Assembly: GCA_046727855.1 (NCBI GenBank) | Contig: JBKPDL010000108.1 | Span: 1 to 37,184 of the forward strand | Reading direction: 5' to 3' | Length of the DNA: 37,184 nt | Source of the DNA: DASPWV01 sp046727855 | GTDB lineage: Bacteria > Acidobacteriota > Vicinamibacteria > Vicinamibacterales > UBA2999 | Shown here: one piece after another, positions 1 to 7,924 of the stretch | How the letters are laid out: every line of letters begins with the position of its first letter | Numbering within the stretch: the first letter of the stretch is position 1 | Program-made: the position numbers and the translations under genes | The notes under the pieces: generated by a model | What the model was told of the DNA's origin: nothing | Seen by the model: the letters and a program-made list of their open reading frames with translations, nothing else | Database searches by the model: none

Positions 1-1
1 G

Positions 2-799
2 CCCTGGTCTCCTCGTCTTCTCATTTATCCCCTCATCGGATCCGCGATGGCGGCGGTGCTCAACGCGGGTAACAACGCACTCAATCAGATTTACGACCTC
101 GAGATCGATCGCATCAACAAACCGACGCGTCCGCTTCCGACTGGACGGCTGTCGACCGCCGACGTGTGGATGTTCACGGCGATCACTTATGTGACCGCCC
201 TGATCCTCGCGTGGTTGGTCGCGCCGGAGGGCCGCCACGAGTGCTTCTGGATCGTCCTCGCGGCGGTGATCTGTACCTTTCTCTACTCGATGCCGCCGTT
301 GCGCACGAAGCGGCTCGGCATCTGGGCGAACGTCACTATCGCCATCCCGCGCGGCATGTTGCTCAAGGTGGCAGGCTGGTCTTCCGTCAAAACGGTGTTC
401 GGCGTCGAGCCGTGGTACATCGGCGCGATTTTCGGGTTGTTTCTTCTGGGCGCGACCACGACGAAGGACTTTGCCGATATGGAAGGCGATCGCAAAGGCG
501 GGTGTCGTACGCTCCCGATTCAGTTTGGCGTGCGGCGCGCGGCGTGGATGATCTCGCCGTCGTTCGTCGTGCCGTTCTTGATGATTAACCTTGGCGCCGC
601 AAGCGGCGTGCTCACGGGAGATTTCTGGTTGCTGCAGCTGCTCGGCCTGACGATGACGCTGTACGGTGTTTACGTCTGCTATCTGATGCTGCGCCGGCCC
701 GAGGAGCTGGCGATCGAAGAGAACCACGTATCCTGGGCGCACATGTACCGAATGATGTTCACGGCGCAGATCGGTTTTGCGGCAGCTTATCTGCTGTGA
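2..799 (+). CDS. UbiA family prenyltransferase, 5'-truncated by the window edge
   Basis: This is an integral membrane enzyme that transfers a prenyl chain from a polyprenyl diphosphate to an acceptor. The family's first Asp-rich motif is visible as NQIYDLEIDR, followed by the usual NKPTRPLPTG. The second is KDFADMEGDR. These bind Mg-diphosphate. Several hydrophobic membrane segments follow each motif. The frame is open to the window edge. The first ATG (47) lies only about ten codons before the first motif, where family members have a whole membrane helix, so the true start is upstream and the N-terminus is missing. The acceptor cannot be told: quinone, chlorophyll-like and archaeal-lipid-type enzymes share these motifs. 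A hairpin follows the stop directly. Confidence 0.85.
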   Translation, partial: PWSPRLLIYPLIGSAMAAVLNAGNNALNQIYDLEIDRINKPTRPLPTGRLSTADVWMFTAITYVTALILAWLVAPEGRHECFWIVLAAVICTFLYSMPPLRTKRLGIWANVTIAIPRGMLLKVAGWSSVKTVFGVEPWYIGAIFGLFLLGATTTKDFADMEGDRKGGCRTLPIQFGVRRAAWMISPSFVVPFLMINLGAASGVLTGDFWLLQLLGLTMTLYGVYVCYLMLRRPEELAIEENHVSWAHMYRMMFTAQIGFAAAYLL

Positions 800-800
800 T

Positions 801-819
801 CGCGGACCTGAAGTCCGCG
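801..819. repeat. Short intergenic hairpin with TGAA in its loop, after ubiA-like gene
   Basis: A 7-bp inverted repeat, CGCGGAC/GTCCGCG, encloses CTGAA, one base after the stop codon at 797-799. It belongs to the same hairpin family as those at 25431 and 30345. A short TTTT follows at 826-829, so it may end transcription weakly. That is inference only. Confidence 0.6.
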
Positions 820-861
820 TTCGCCTTTTGCGGCGGCACCGAGCTCGCGAGTGCCTTTGAC

Positions 862-889
862 TTGACTGGCGAACAAAAAGCGAAATAAT
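862..889 (+). promoter_or_regulatory. Sigma70-type promoter for the radical SAM gene
   Basis: TTGACT (862-867), a 16-nt spacer and AATAAT (884-889) make a plausible -35/-10 pair. A second TTGACT overlaps at 857-862. The predicted RNA start is near 896, giving a leader of only about 14 nt with no clear Shine-Dalgarno before the ATG at 910. Confidence 0.5.
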
Positions 890-909
890 GAGAACGGGCC
901 GGTTTTCCA

Positions 910-1965
910 ATGGAAGAGTCCGCGCTTTTGTTCGACCTGGGCCGGCGTCTCCCCACTACGCGCGACGTCGCGCGCATGGTCAAGGAAGGCGGCGTCGCCG
1001 CTCTCACTGAGGCAGAGCGGCGCGCTGACGCCGCGTCGTATCAGGAGATTCGCTGCCGCTCCGCGCTCAACAGCGTCAAGGGCATGCCGTTTAACTGGAC
1101 GCTGAACCCGTATCGCGGCTGCACGCACGGTTGTCACTACTGCTTCGCGCGCAAATATCAAACCCACCTCGAGCTGGGCGCGGACGACGAGTTCGCGTCG
1201 GTGATCTTCGTCAAGGTCAATTTCGTCGACGTGTTGCGCAAGGAGCTTGCCCACCCGAAGTGGACCCGGGAGCTGGCAGCGCTCGGTACTGCCACCGATC
1301 CGTATCAACCGATCGAAGGACACTACAAAATCTCGCGTGGGACGCTTGCCGCGCTCGTGGAGGGCAAAACGCCCGTCGGCATTGTGACGAAGGGGCCGAT
1401 GGTGGGACGCGACGTCGACGTGCTGCAGGATCTCTCCAAAGCCGCTGGCGCAACGGTCTGCATCAGTGTCCCCACCGTCGACGACTTCGCCTGGCGCACT
1501 CTGGAGCCGGGCACGGCTCCGCCGCTGCAGCGGCTGCGCGCGCTGCGCACGCTCGTCGATGCCGGCATCGAGGCCGGCGTATTGATGAACCCGCTGGTGC
1601 CGGGTTTCTCAACGGCGCCAGCTCGGATCGAACAAACGATCAAAGCCATCGCCGATCACGGCGCGCGCTTTGTCGGATCCAATCCGATGTTCCTCGAAGG
1701 TGGCACGCGCGATCACTTCATGCGCTTCCTTCAGCAGGAGTTTCCGCAACTGATCGAACAATACGATCGCCTCTATGCGGCGAAATACCTGCCGCGCGAC
1801 TACCGCGACCGCGTGCAGAAAATTGTCGGGATGTTCAAAGCGCGCTACGGGCTGGACGACAGGAAGCGTGCGGCGAAAACGACAGACGTCAGCCCGCCCA
1901 AGGAGCCGACCTCAGCATCTAACGCTGAGCGCCAAGCCTCCCAGGGCGAGTTGCGCTGGGGCTAA
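910..1965 (+). CDS. Radical SAM protein of the SplB / Rv2578c-like group
   Basis: This 351-residue cytoplasmic Fe-S protein uses S-adenosylmethionine to make a radical. The cluster motif is CTHGCHYCFAR, with Cys71, Cys75 and Cys78 (CX3CX2C) as the 4Fe-4S ligands. It is preceded by NPYRGC, which is typical of the spore photoproduct lyase-like/Rv2578c branch (COG1533). TATDPYQPIE and the Gly-rich strand positions of the partial TIM barrel follow. Family members' substrates are mostly unknown, and true SplB repairs a thymine dimer in spore formers. A repair role here would be a guess. The last ~30 residues are polar and probably disordered. Its TAA shares bases with the TAG of the convergent clp gene (CTAA, 1962-1965). 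Confidence 0.85.
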   Translation: MEESALLFDLGRRLPTTRDVARMVKEGGVAALTEAERRADAASYQEIRCRSALNSVKGMPFNWTLNPYRGCTHGCHYCFARKYQTHLELGADDEFASVIFVKVNFVDVLRKELAHPKWTRELAALGTATDPYQPIEGHYKISRGTLAALVEGKTPVGIVTKGPMVGRDVDVLQDLSKAAGATVCISVPTVDDFAWRTLEPGTAPPLQRLRALRTLVDAGIEAGVLMNPLVPGFSTAPARIEQTIKAIADHGARFVGSNPMFLEGGTRDHFMRFLQQEFPQLIEQYDRLYAAKYLPRDYRDRVQKIVGMFKARYGLDDRKRAAKTTDVSPPKEPTSASNAERQASQGELRWG

Positions 1966-4259
1966 GCCACCCCGGCGAAGGGGCCTGCCTCCGCGCTCTC
2001 GGCATCCACTGTCCCCGTGACGACGATCTCGCCGTTCACGACATCGACAGAGAACCGATCCGCGGTGCCCCAGATCTGGCTGAGCGGGATCTTCACGCGA
2101 TTGTCGATAACGCGCTTGAGGAACCGTGCACCATACGCCAGGTTATGGCCTTCCTTCACGAGCGCCGTGAGCGCTTCGGGCGTCACGGTGAGTTGCTTGC
2201 CGCGCGCCGCCGACGTTGTCTTCAACAGGTCCAATTGCAGCTGCGCGATACGCGTGACTTCTTCCGGCGTGAGCGGGGCGAACACGATCACGTCGTCGAG
2301 CCGGTTGCGGAATTCGGGCGTGAGGCGCCGCTCGAGCTCGCGCATCACGTCACCTTTCACATCCTCGACACGCGCCTGCTGCTCGCGGAAACCGAACGGG
2401 TTCGAGAGTCTGCGGAAGTGCTCGGCGCCGAGGTTGGACGTCATGATCACAACCGCGTCGCTCAAATAGGCGCGCCGGCCGCGGCCATCGGTCATCCAGC
2501 CCTCATCGAACGCCTGTAGAAACAGATTGAGGACCGACGGGCTGGCTTTCTCGATCTCGTCGAGCAACACCACCGAATACGGGTTGTCGCGCAGCTGATT
2601 CGTGAGAAGGCCGCCACGTTCGGATCCGACGATGCCGCGCGGCATGCCTATCAACTTGTCGAGGGCCGCGGTGCCTTCCTGGAACTCGGACATGTCGATG
2701 CGGATCATCTTCTTGTCGTCGCCGAACAGGAACTCCGCAAGCGCCTTGGCCAGTTCCGTCTTGCCGACGCCGGTTGGCCCGAGGAACAGCAGAACGCCGT
2801 CAGGCCGATCGAAGCCGTCCTTCAGGGGACCCTTGTTCAGAATCATGCGGCGTGCCAGCGCACGAATCGCCTCGCGCTGACCAATCACTCTTCGGCCGAG
2901 CTGCGCCTCGAGCTCGCGGAACCGCTCGCCGACCTCGCGGAACACCATGTCAACCGGGATGCGCGCATCATCCGCGACCACCGACACCACACCGGCGGCA
3001 TCCACGGCCGGCCGCTTGCCGATCTCGGCGCGCACCGCCGCAGTGTCGAGCCACCCAATGGCTTTGTCGGGGAGGCGGAGATGCCGCTGGTAGCGTGCTG
3101 ACAGCGTCAGCGCCACTTCAATGGCTTCGTCGAGGATCTTGACCGAGTAGTTCTGCTCGAATCGTCCGCGTAGCCGCTGCAGGATCGTGCGCGTTTCGTC
3201 GAGCGTCGGTTCCGGAATCGAGACCACGCGGAATCGCCGCGCCAACGCCTCGTCCTCCGCGATGTGCTGCTTGTATTCGCTGCGCGTCGTCGCGCCGATG
3301 ATGCGCACGTCGCCGCGCGCGAGCACCGACTTGAAGACATTGGCCGCGTCCGACGGCGCGCCGAGCGCTGAGCCGGCACCGACCATGGTGTGCGCTTCGT
3401 CGATGAACAGCAGGTAATTGGGCCGTTCGCGTACTTCGCGCAGCACGTTCTGGATGCGATCTTCGAACATGCCGCGGAGCATCGTGCCGGCCACCAGCGC
3501 GTTCATCTGCAGATTGAGCACCTGGCAGTCGCGCAGCTGCGCGGGGACGCTCTGCGGGTCCAGCTCGATGCGGCGCGCCAGGGCCTCGGCCACGGCCGTT
3601 TTCCCGACGCCAGGTTCACCCACCAGCATCACCGAATTGGCGCGTTCGCGGTGGCAGAGGATCTCGACGATCTGCTGTAGCTCGGCGTCGCGGCCAAACA
3701 CGGGCGGCAGCTTGTCCTGACGCGCCAGCAGATTCAGGTTGACGGCAAACTGCCGTAGGAACGGCGGCAGCTCGTAGCGTTTTCGCAGCTTCTCGTCGCG
3801 CAGCTCGATGTCACGGACGACGGTGATCAAGCGCGCAATCACCGCTTCCCCGTCGGTGCCGAATCGTTTCAGGATGGTGACGGGACCGCTTTGCTGCTCT
3901 TCGAGAACGGCGACGAACAAATCGAACGACTCTGCCTGTTCGCGGCCCGCGTTAACGGCCGACTGGATCGACCGCCGCATCAACTCCTGCGTGAGCTTCG
4001 TCGCGCGCAGCGTGCCGGTGGCGAGCTGGGGCACCGTCTGCAACCCTGCCGCCACCGCATTGAGGATGTCGTCAGGGTTGAGCGCGAGATCGCGCATGAT
4101 CCGCGCGTAGAGCGCCCATTCGACCTGCGCGAAGGCGATAAAGAGGTGTTCGCTTGTGAGCAGGTCCTGACCGCGCCGGCGCGCCTCGTCCTCGGCCCGG
4201 GTCACTACCCGCTGTGCGCCTTCCGTTAGCTTCGAGACGTCAAGTTCCAGATTTTCCAC
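1962..4259 (-). CDS. clpC: ClpC/ClpA-like AAA+ unfoldase (Clp protease ATP-binding subunit)
   Basis: A hexameric ATP-driven unfoldase that normally feeds substrates to ClpP. With the GTG start at 4259 it has 765 residues. A Clp_N repeat domain (about 5-145) precedes AAA1 with Walker A GEPGVGKT (214-221) and Walker B LLFIDEAH (283-290). AAA2 has GPTGVGKT (494-501) and VVLLDEIE (563-570), with a ClpB-D2-like small domain at the end. An open frame extends upstream to 4394, but AAGGAG lies 10 nt before the GTG and homology begins there, so the GTG is preferred. The linker between the AAA domains is too short for the coiled-coil middle domain of ClpB or the shorter one of ClpC. NPFGF (about 620-624) sits where ClpC has its ClpP-binding VGF loop, so ClpP partnership is likely. 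No ClpP gene is present here. Confidence 0.88.
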   Translation of the reverse strand: MENLELDVSKLTEGAQRVVTRAEDEARRRGQDLLTSEHLFIAFAQVEWALYARIMRDLALNPDDILNAVAAGLQTVPQLATGTLRATKLTQELMRRSIQSAVNAGREQAESFDLFVAVLEEQQSGPVTILKRFGTDGEAVIARLITVVRDIELRDEKLRKRYELPPFLRQFAVNLNLLARQDKLPPVFGRDAELQQIVEILCHRERANSVMLVGEPGVGKTAVAEALARRIELDPQSVPAQLRDCQVLNLQMNALVAGTMLRGMFEDRIQNVLREVRERPNYLLFIDEAHTMVGAGSALGAPSDAANVFKSVLARGDVRIIGATTRSEYKQHIAEDEALARRFRVVSIPEPTLDETRTILQRLRGRFEQNYSVKILDEAIEVALTLSARYQRHLRLPDKAIGWLDTAAVRAEIGKRPAVDAAGVVSVVADDARIPVDMVFREVGERFRELEAQLGRRVIGQREAIRALARRMILNKGPLKDGFDRPDGVLLFLGPTGVGKTELAKALAEFLFGDDKKMIRIDMSEFQEGTAALDKLIGMPRGIVGSERGGLLTNQLRDNPYSVVLLDEIEKASPSVLNLFLQAFDEGWMTDGRGRRAYLSDAVVIMTSNLGAEHFRRLSNPFGFREQQARVEDVKGDVMRELERRLTPEFRNRLDDVIVFAPLTPEEVTRIAQLQLDLLKTTSAARGKQLTVTPEALTALVKEGHNLAYGARFLKRVIDNRVKIPLSQIWGTADRFSVDVVNGEIVVTGTVDAESAEAGPFAGVA

Positions 4260-4269
4260 CGTCCGGATG

Positions 4270-4275
4270 CTCCTT
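4270..4275 (-). promoter_or_regulatory. Shine-Dalgarno that fixes the GTG start of the clp gene
   Basis: The minus strand reads AAGGAG, then 10 nt, then GTG at 4259. The longer upstream reading has no comparable site and no Clp homology, so this site decides the start. The rest of the 147-bp gap (4260-4406) shows no convincing promoter. Confidence 0.7.
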
Positions 4276-4406
4276 ACGCAGGGGTCGATTACCTGCCGTA
4301 GAGCAAGTACGGGGCCAACCCCAGCAATAGGCAACCGTCGATTTATCAATAGCTTGGCGGGTCGGAGTGAGGCAAATCTGCCCCGGAGTGCCACTTCGAA
4401 GCGACA

Positions 4407-5555
4407 CTATTGTTGATGCGTCAATCGGGCGAGCAGACACGCGATCAGCGCCGAGCGCGGCACCAACGCAGACAGCGACACGTGTTCGTGCAAGGCGTGG
4501 GCACCGTCTCCGATCGCGCCCAGACCATCGAGCGTCGCTACCCCCAGCGCTGCGCAGAAGTTGCCGTCGGAACCCCCACCGGTACCGCCCTCTTCAATTG
4601 ACAACCCGAGCTCGCTGCCGGCTGCGCGTGCAAGCTCGTAAAGTTTCGCCACACCGGCCGTGCGCTCCATCGGCGGCCGTTCGAATCCGCCGCTGATTTC
4701 AAGCCGGGCACCTTTGAGGTGAGGCGTGAGCGCTCGCAGCGCGGCGTCGATGCGTTCCGCGTCGGCGCGGGTCGGGGCGCGCGCATCGATGCGCGCTTCT
4801 GCGCGTTCGGCAATGACGTTGGCACGCGAGCCCCCGGCGATCAGGCCGGCGTTGAGCGTCACGCCGCGGTCCAGATCCTGCAACGTCTCGATCGCGAGCA
4901 GTTGACGCGCGAGCTCGCGAACAGCGCTCACGCCTTTGCCTGGATCGACACCGGCATGCGCGGGAATGCCATGGACCACCAGATCGTATACGCCGCAGCC
5001 CTTGCGTCGCGTCTTGAGTGCGCCGCCCGGAAGCGAGGGTTCCAGCACCAGGACGGCGTCGCTCCGCACCGCCTCCGTTTCGATCAATGCGCGCGACGTC
5101 TTGCTTCCCGTTTCTTCATCCGTGGTCCAAAGCATGACGATGCGCGCGTTGGCGGGCGGCGAAATCTCCAGTAGTGCGCGCGTTGCCAGCATGCCCATGG
5201 CGAGTCCGGCTTTCATGTCGAACGTGCCCGGCCCGTGAAGCCGATCGCCGTCGCGGCGAAGCGGCATCCGCTCGAGCTGACCGACGTTCCAGACCGTGTC
5301 GAAGTGGCCGAGGAGCAGGACGTTGTGCGAGCCCGATCCGAACTCCGCGCGGAGATGGTTGCCAGCCTCGGGCGTTTCGATCGCCGTCACTCGTCCGCCG
5401 ATCGCCTTGAGCCGATTCGACAATTCAGCGCCGCATCGATCGACGGCGGCTTTGTCGTGCGTGGGCGACTCGAGACCGACCAGCGCTTCGATGGTTTCAA
5501 GAAGCCACGTCTCGTGCGAGCGACAGCGATCGGCGAGCGCGGCGGTCAGTGCCAT
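4407..5555 (-). CDS. M20 family zinc metallopeptidase (glutamate carboxypeptidase-like)
   Basis: A 382-residue cytoplasmic di-zinc hydrolase that removes a C-terminal amino acid or splits an N-acyl amino acid. It shows the whole M20 set: GHFDTV (His84, Asp86), FDMKAG (Asp113 bridging the zincs), TTDEETG (Glu147 catalytic base, Glu148 ligand), LEPS (Glu172) and a C-terminal HEHVS histidine. The dimerisation insert covers roughly 190-300. The pattern is closest to carboxypeptidase G2, but substrate cannot be read from motifs. There is no signal peptide. It is transcribed away from the gene at 5577 from a 21-bp shared gap, with a TATAAA ending 7 nt before the ATG, so its mRNA is probably leaderless. 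Confidence 0.88.
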   Translation of the reverse strand: MALTAALADRCRSHETWLLETIEALVGLESPTHDKAAVDRCGAELSNRLKAIGGRVTAIETPEAGNHLRAEFGSGSHNVLLLGHFDTVWNVGQLERMPLRRDGDRLHGPGTFDMKAGLAMGMLATRALLEISPPANARIVMLWTTDEETGSKTSRALIETEAVRSDAVLVLEPSLPGGALKTRRKGCGVYDLVVHGIPAHAGVDPGKGVSAVRELARQLLAIETLQDLDRGVTLNAGLIAGGSRANVIAERAEARIDARAPTRADAERIDAALRALTPHLKGARLEISGGFERPPMERTAGVAKLYELARAAGSELGLSIEEGGTGGGSDGNFCAALGVATLDGLGAIGDGAHALHEHVSLSALVPRSALIACLLARLTHQQ

Positions 5556-5576
5556 GGGCGGATTTATAATATTTCT
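5556..5576. promoter_or_regulatory. 21-bp bidirectional promoter for two apparently leaderless genes
   Basis: The plus strand carries a perfect TATAAT (5565-5570) ending 6 nt before the GTG at 5577. The minus strand carries TATAAA (5568-5563) ending 7 nt before the ATG at 5555. The two -10 elements overlap in one near-palindrome, ATATTATAAAT. A start 6-8 nt after each -10 falls on or beside the start codon. No -35 match or Shine-Dalgarno is visible for either gene. Confidence 0.65.
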
Positions 5577-6119
5577 GTGATCGTCCGGCTTGCTGCTTTA
5601 CTTCTCGCCGTCGTCGTTGGCGCTGGTGCGAGCGCCTCGGCACAATCGCCGCAGCCATTTCCTCGGCCGGCACAAACGCAGCCGCCTTCCCGGCCACCAT
5701 CCACACCGCCTGGGACGCCAACGACACCGGCGACAAAGACGCCAGTTACAACGACAGATGACGGTCCGAATGAGATGATGCTTGGCGTGCCGCTCTATCC
5801 GGGGTCACAATTCATCGCCTCGTACGATGCCGGCCGCGGCCAGCGTTACTACCTCTATGGCGTGGCCACACCCTATGCCGAGATGGTGCTGTATTACCGG
5901 ACGACGCTGAAGCAGAAGGGAACGGAGTTGTTCGAATCGCCGCCAACGCACCAGTTCGAAACGGGCAGGTTTCGCGAGGAGACGATGGCGTTTCCGCCGA
6001 GCGTCACGATCAAGGACTATACGTGGGGCGGTTCTGCGGGGTACCCAAACCCCAAGCGCGGAATGAAACCGGAACGGTTCCCTACTGTGGTTCAGATTGT
6101 GCCCGCTACAGAAAAGTGA
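5577..6119 (+). CDS. Exported protein of unknown function with Pro/Thr-rich linker
   Basis: I do not recognise a named family. The GTG at 5577 gives 180 residues: a signal peptide (MIVRLAALLLAVVVGAG... with a likely cut near ASAQ, about residue 22), then a Pro/Thr-rich linker to about residue 60, then a compact domain containing PLYPGSQFIASY, a Tyr-rich centre and a KDYTWGG motif. The frame is open further upstream, but that part overlaps the peptidase gene antisense and has no signal-peptide sense, so the GTG beside the -10 is favoured. The protein is probably periplasmic or surface-exposed. It shares its promoter with the M20 peptidase, but the two products sit in different compartments. 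Confidence 0.7.
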   Translation: MIVRLAALLLAVVVGAGASASAQSPQPFPRPAQTQPPSRPPSTPPGTPTTPATKTPVTTTDDGPNEMMLGVPLYPGSQFIASYDAGRGQRYYLYGVATPYAEMVLYYRTTLKQKGTELFESPPTHQFETGRFREETMAFPPSVTIKDYTWGGSAGYPNPKRGMKPERFPTVVQIVPATEK

Positions 6120-6124
6120 TCCGT

Positions 6125-6176
6125 CAAAATCTCCAGATTTTCTCCAAATCTCCAGATCCCAACGTCTCCAGATTCA
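6125..6176. repeat. TCTCCAGAT-type low-complexity repeat between convergent genes
   Basis: This short gap contains TCTCCAGATT, TCTCCAAAT, TCTCCAGATC and TCTCCAGATT in sequence. The first copy lies in the palindrome AAAATCTCCAGATTTT (6126-6141). The repeat runs into the 3' end of thiC. The same motif recurs at 9401-9480, so it is a dispersed repeat rather than a chance run. Confidence 0.6.
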
Positions 6177-7754
6177 CTGCTTTATATAGATCTCCCCAGC
6201 CTTTCTGAACTCCTCCGACTTTTCCTTCATCCCCGCTTCCGCCATCTGCCGCACCTGTTGCGTCAACTCCATGCTGCAGAACTTCGGCCCGCACATCGAG
6301 CAGAAGTGTGCGACCTTGGCGCCCTCGGCGGGCAGCGTTTCGTCGTGGTACGCGCGCGCGGTTACCGGATCCATCGAAAGGTTGAACTGATCGTTCCACC
6401 GGAACTCGAATCGCGCTTTCGATAAGGCATCGTCCCACTCGCGGGCACGCGGGTGCCCTTTGGCGAGATCGGCGGCATGCGCGGCGATCTTGTAAGCAAT
6501 CACACCCGCCTTGACGTCGTCGCGGTTCGGCAAACCGAGATGCTCCTTCGGCGTTACGTAGCAGAGCATGGCGGTGCCGTACCAGCCGATCATGGCAGCG
6601 CCGATCGCCGACGTGATGTGGTCGTAACCTGGGGCAACGTCGGTGGTGAGCGGGCCGAGCGTGTAGAACGGCGCTTCGTCGCACCATTCCAGCTGCTTCT
6701 CGATGTTTTCCCGGATCAGGTGCATCGGAATGTGCCCCGGGCCTTCGTTCATTACCTGCACGTCGTATTCCCATGCTAAGCGTGTCAACTCGCCTTGCGT
6801 TTTCAGCTCGGCGAATTGCGCTTCGTCGTTGGCGTCGGCAATCGAGCCCGGGCGCAGCCCGTCGCCGAGCGAGAATGAGACGTCGTACGCGCGCATGATC
6901 GCGCACAATTCGCGGAAATGCGTGTAGAGGAAATTCTCCTTGTGATGCGCAAGGCACCACTTGGCGATGATCGAGCCGCCGCGTGACACGATGCCCGTGA
7001 CCCGAAGCGCTGTCAGCGGGATATAGCGCAGCAGCACGCCCGCGTGGACCGTGAAGTAATCGACACCCTGTTCGCACTGCTCCACGATGGTGTCGCGATA
7101 GATCTCCCACGTGAGCGCCTCCGGCTTGCCGCCCACCTTTTCGAGCGCCTGATAAATGGGCACGGTGCCGATCGGCACTGGCGAGTTGCGGACAATCCAC
7201 TCGCGGGTCTCATGAATCTGTTTGCCGGTGGACAAATCCATGGCGGTGTCTGCGCCCCACAGCGTCGCCCAGCGGAGCTTCTCGACTTCTTCGTCGATGG
7301 ACGAGGACACGGCGGAGTTGCCGATGTTGGCGTTGATTTTCACCAGGAAGTTGCGCCCGATGATCATCGGCTCGAGCTCCAGGTGATTGATGTTGGCGGG
7401 AATGATCGCGCGGCCGCGCGCCACCTCCGACCGTACGAACTCGGATGGCAGTCCTTCGCGCCGGGCGATGAACTCCATCTCGGGCGTGATCTCGCCGCGG
7501 CGCGCGTAGTGGAGTTGTGTCACGACCGGCTGCCCTCGGCGTGAGGCGACCCACGACTCGCGCAACTTTGGCAGGCCGGCACGAGGATCGTGTCCCTGGG
7601 GGCCGCTCGTGTCGTACAGCCTGATCGGCGGCTCGCCGGCGGAAAGGCTCACCTCGCGCATCGGCACGCGAATCGCCACAGGTCCATGCGGCGTCTGCAC
7701 CAGCGCGTCTTCGTAGGCTTTCGTGGAATCGGGAAATGAGGTGCCGTAGTCCAT
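6174..7754 (-). CDS. thiC: Phosphomethylpyrimidine synthase ThiC
   Basis: A radical SAM enzyme that rearranges 5-aminoimidazole ribotide into HMP phosphate, the pyrimidine half of thiamine. It has 526 residues from the ATG at 7754. That ATG follows GGAGG by about 10 nt on the minus strand and begins the recognisable N-terminal thiC domain. The frame upstream is riboswitch sequence. Core motifs include NINHLELEPMIIGRNF, NANIGNSAVSSS, NEGPGHIP, TTDVAPGYDH and the C-terminal non-classical cluster motif CSMCGPKFC (Cys485, Cys488, Cys493; CX2CX4C). No other thiamine gene is in the window. Expression should fall when thiamine pyrophosphate binds the leader at about 7785-7899. Confidence 0.97.
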   Translation of the reverse strand: MDYGTSFPDSTKAYEDALVQTPHGPVAIRVPMREVSLSAGEPPIRLYDTSGPQGHDPRAGLPKLRESWVASRRGQPVVTQLHYARRGEITPEMEFIARREGLPSEFVRSEVARGRAIIPANINHLELEPMIIGRNFLVKINANIGNSAVSSSIDEEVEKLRWATLWGADTAMDLSTGKQIHETREWIVRNSPVPIGTVPIYQALEKVGGKPEALTWEIYRDTIVEQCEQGVDYFTVHAGVLLRYIPLTALRVTGIVSRGGSIIAKWCLAHHKENFLYTHFRELCAIMRAYDVSFSLGDGLRPGSIADANDEAQFAELKTQGELTRLAWEYDVQVMNEGPGHIPMHLIRENIEKQLEWCDEAPFYTLGPLTTDVAPGYDHITSAIGAAMIGWYGTAMLCYVTPKEHLGLPNRDDVKAGVIAYKIAAHAADLAKGHPRAREWDDALSKARFEFRWNDQFNLSMDPVTARAYHDETLPAEGAKVAHFCSMCGPKFCSMELTQQVRQMAEAGMKEKSEEFRKAGEIYIKQ

Positions 7755-7770
7755 GTCCGCTCTCCCTCCG

Positions 7771-7784
7771 CCGGTTTCAACCGG
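7771..7784 (-). promoter_or_regulatory. Small hairpin next to the thiC ribosome site, probable expression platform
   Basis: CCGGT-TGAA-ACCGG on the minus strand is a 5-bp stem with a TGAA loop. It ends one base before CGGAGGGAGA, the thiC Shine-Dalgarno region. Its position suggests control of translation start by the riboswitch. The switching mechanism is inferred. Confidence 0.45.
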
Positions 7785-7899
7785 ATCCGCCGTTTGCACA
7801 TGCTGCGGCGAGACCCCGCCGTAGCGCGTCGCGCGAAGGCGGGTCAGGTTCCAAGGGTTTGTCTCAATCGGAGTTAGAATCCGATACCCCTGGCGGTGA
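7785..7899 (-). promoter_or_regulatory. TPP (THI-element) riboswitch upstream of thiC
   Basis: The minus strand shows the conserved THI blocks in order: GGGGTATC (from 7890), then a short stem ending in TTGAGA, then ACCCTTGGAACCTGA. A long GACCCGCC...GGCGGGGTC stem follows, with GCCGCAGC near the 3' side. The GGGG/CCC pairing and the TGAGA and GAACCTGA cores are the TPP-binding elements. The P4/P5 arm looks longer than the usual form. No T-run follows, so control of translation is more likely than termination. Confidence 0.88.
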
Positions 7900-7924
7900 C
7901 TATTCATCTTATGACAATCCTCCG

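Noticed and set aside
5235..5576. A long N-terminal extension of the small exported protein
   Set aside because: It runs antisense through the M20 peptidase gene, would bury the signal peptide, and a -10 box lies right before the GTG at 5577.
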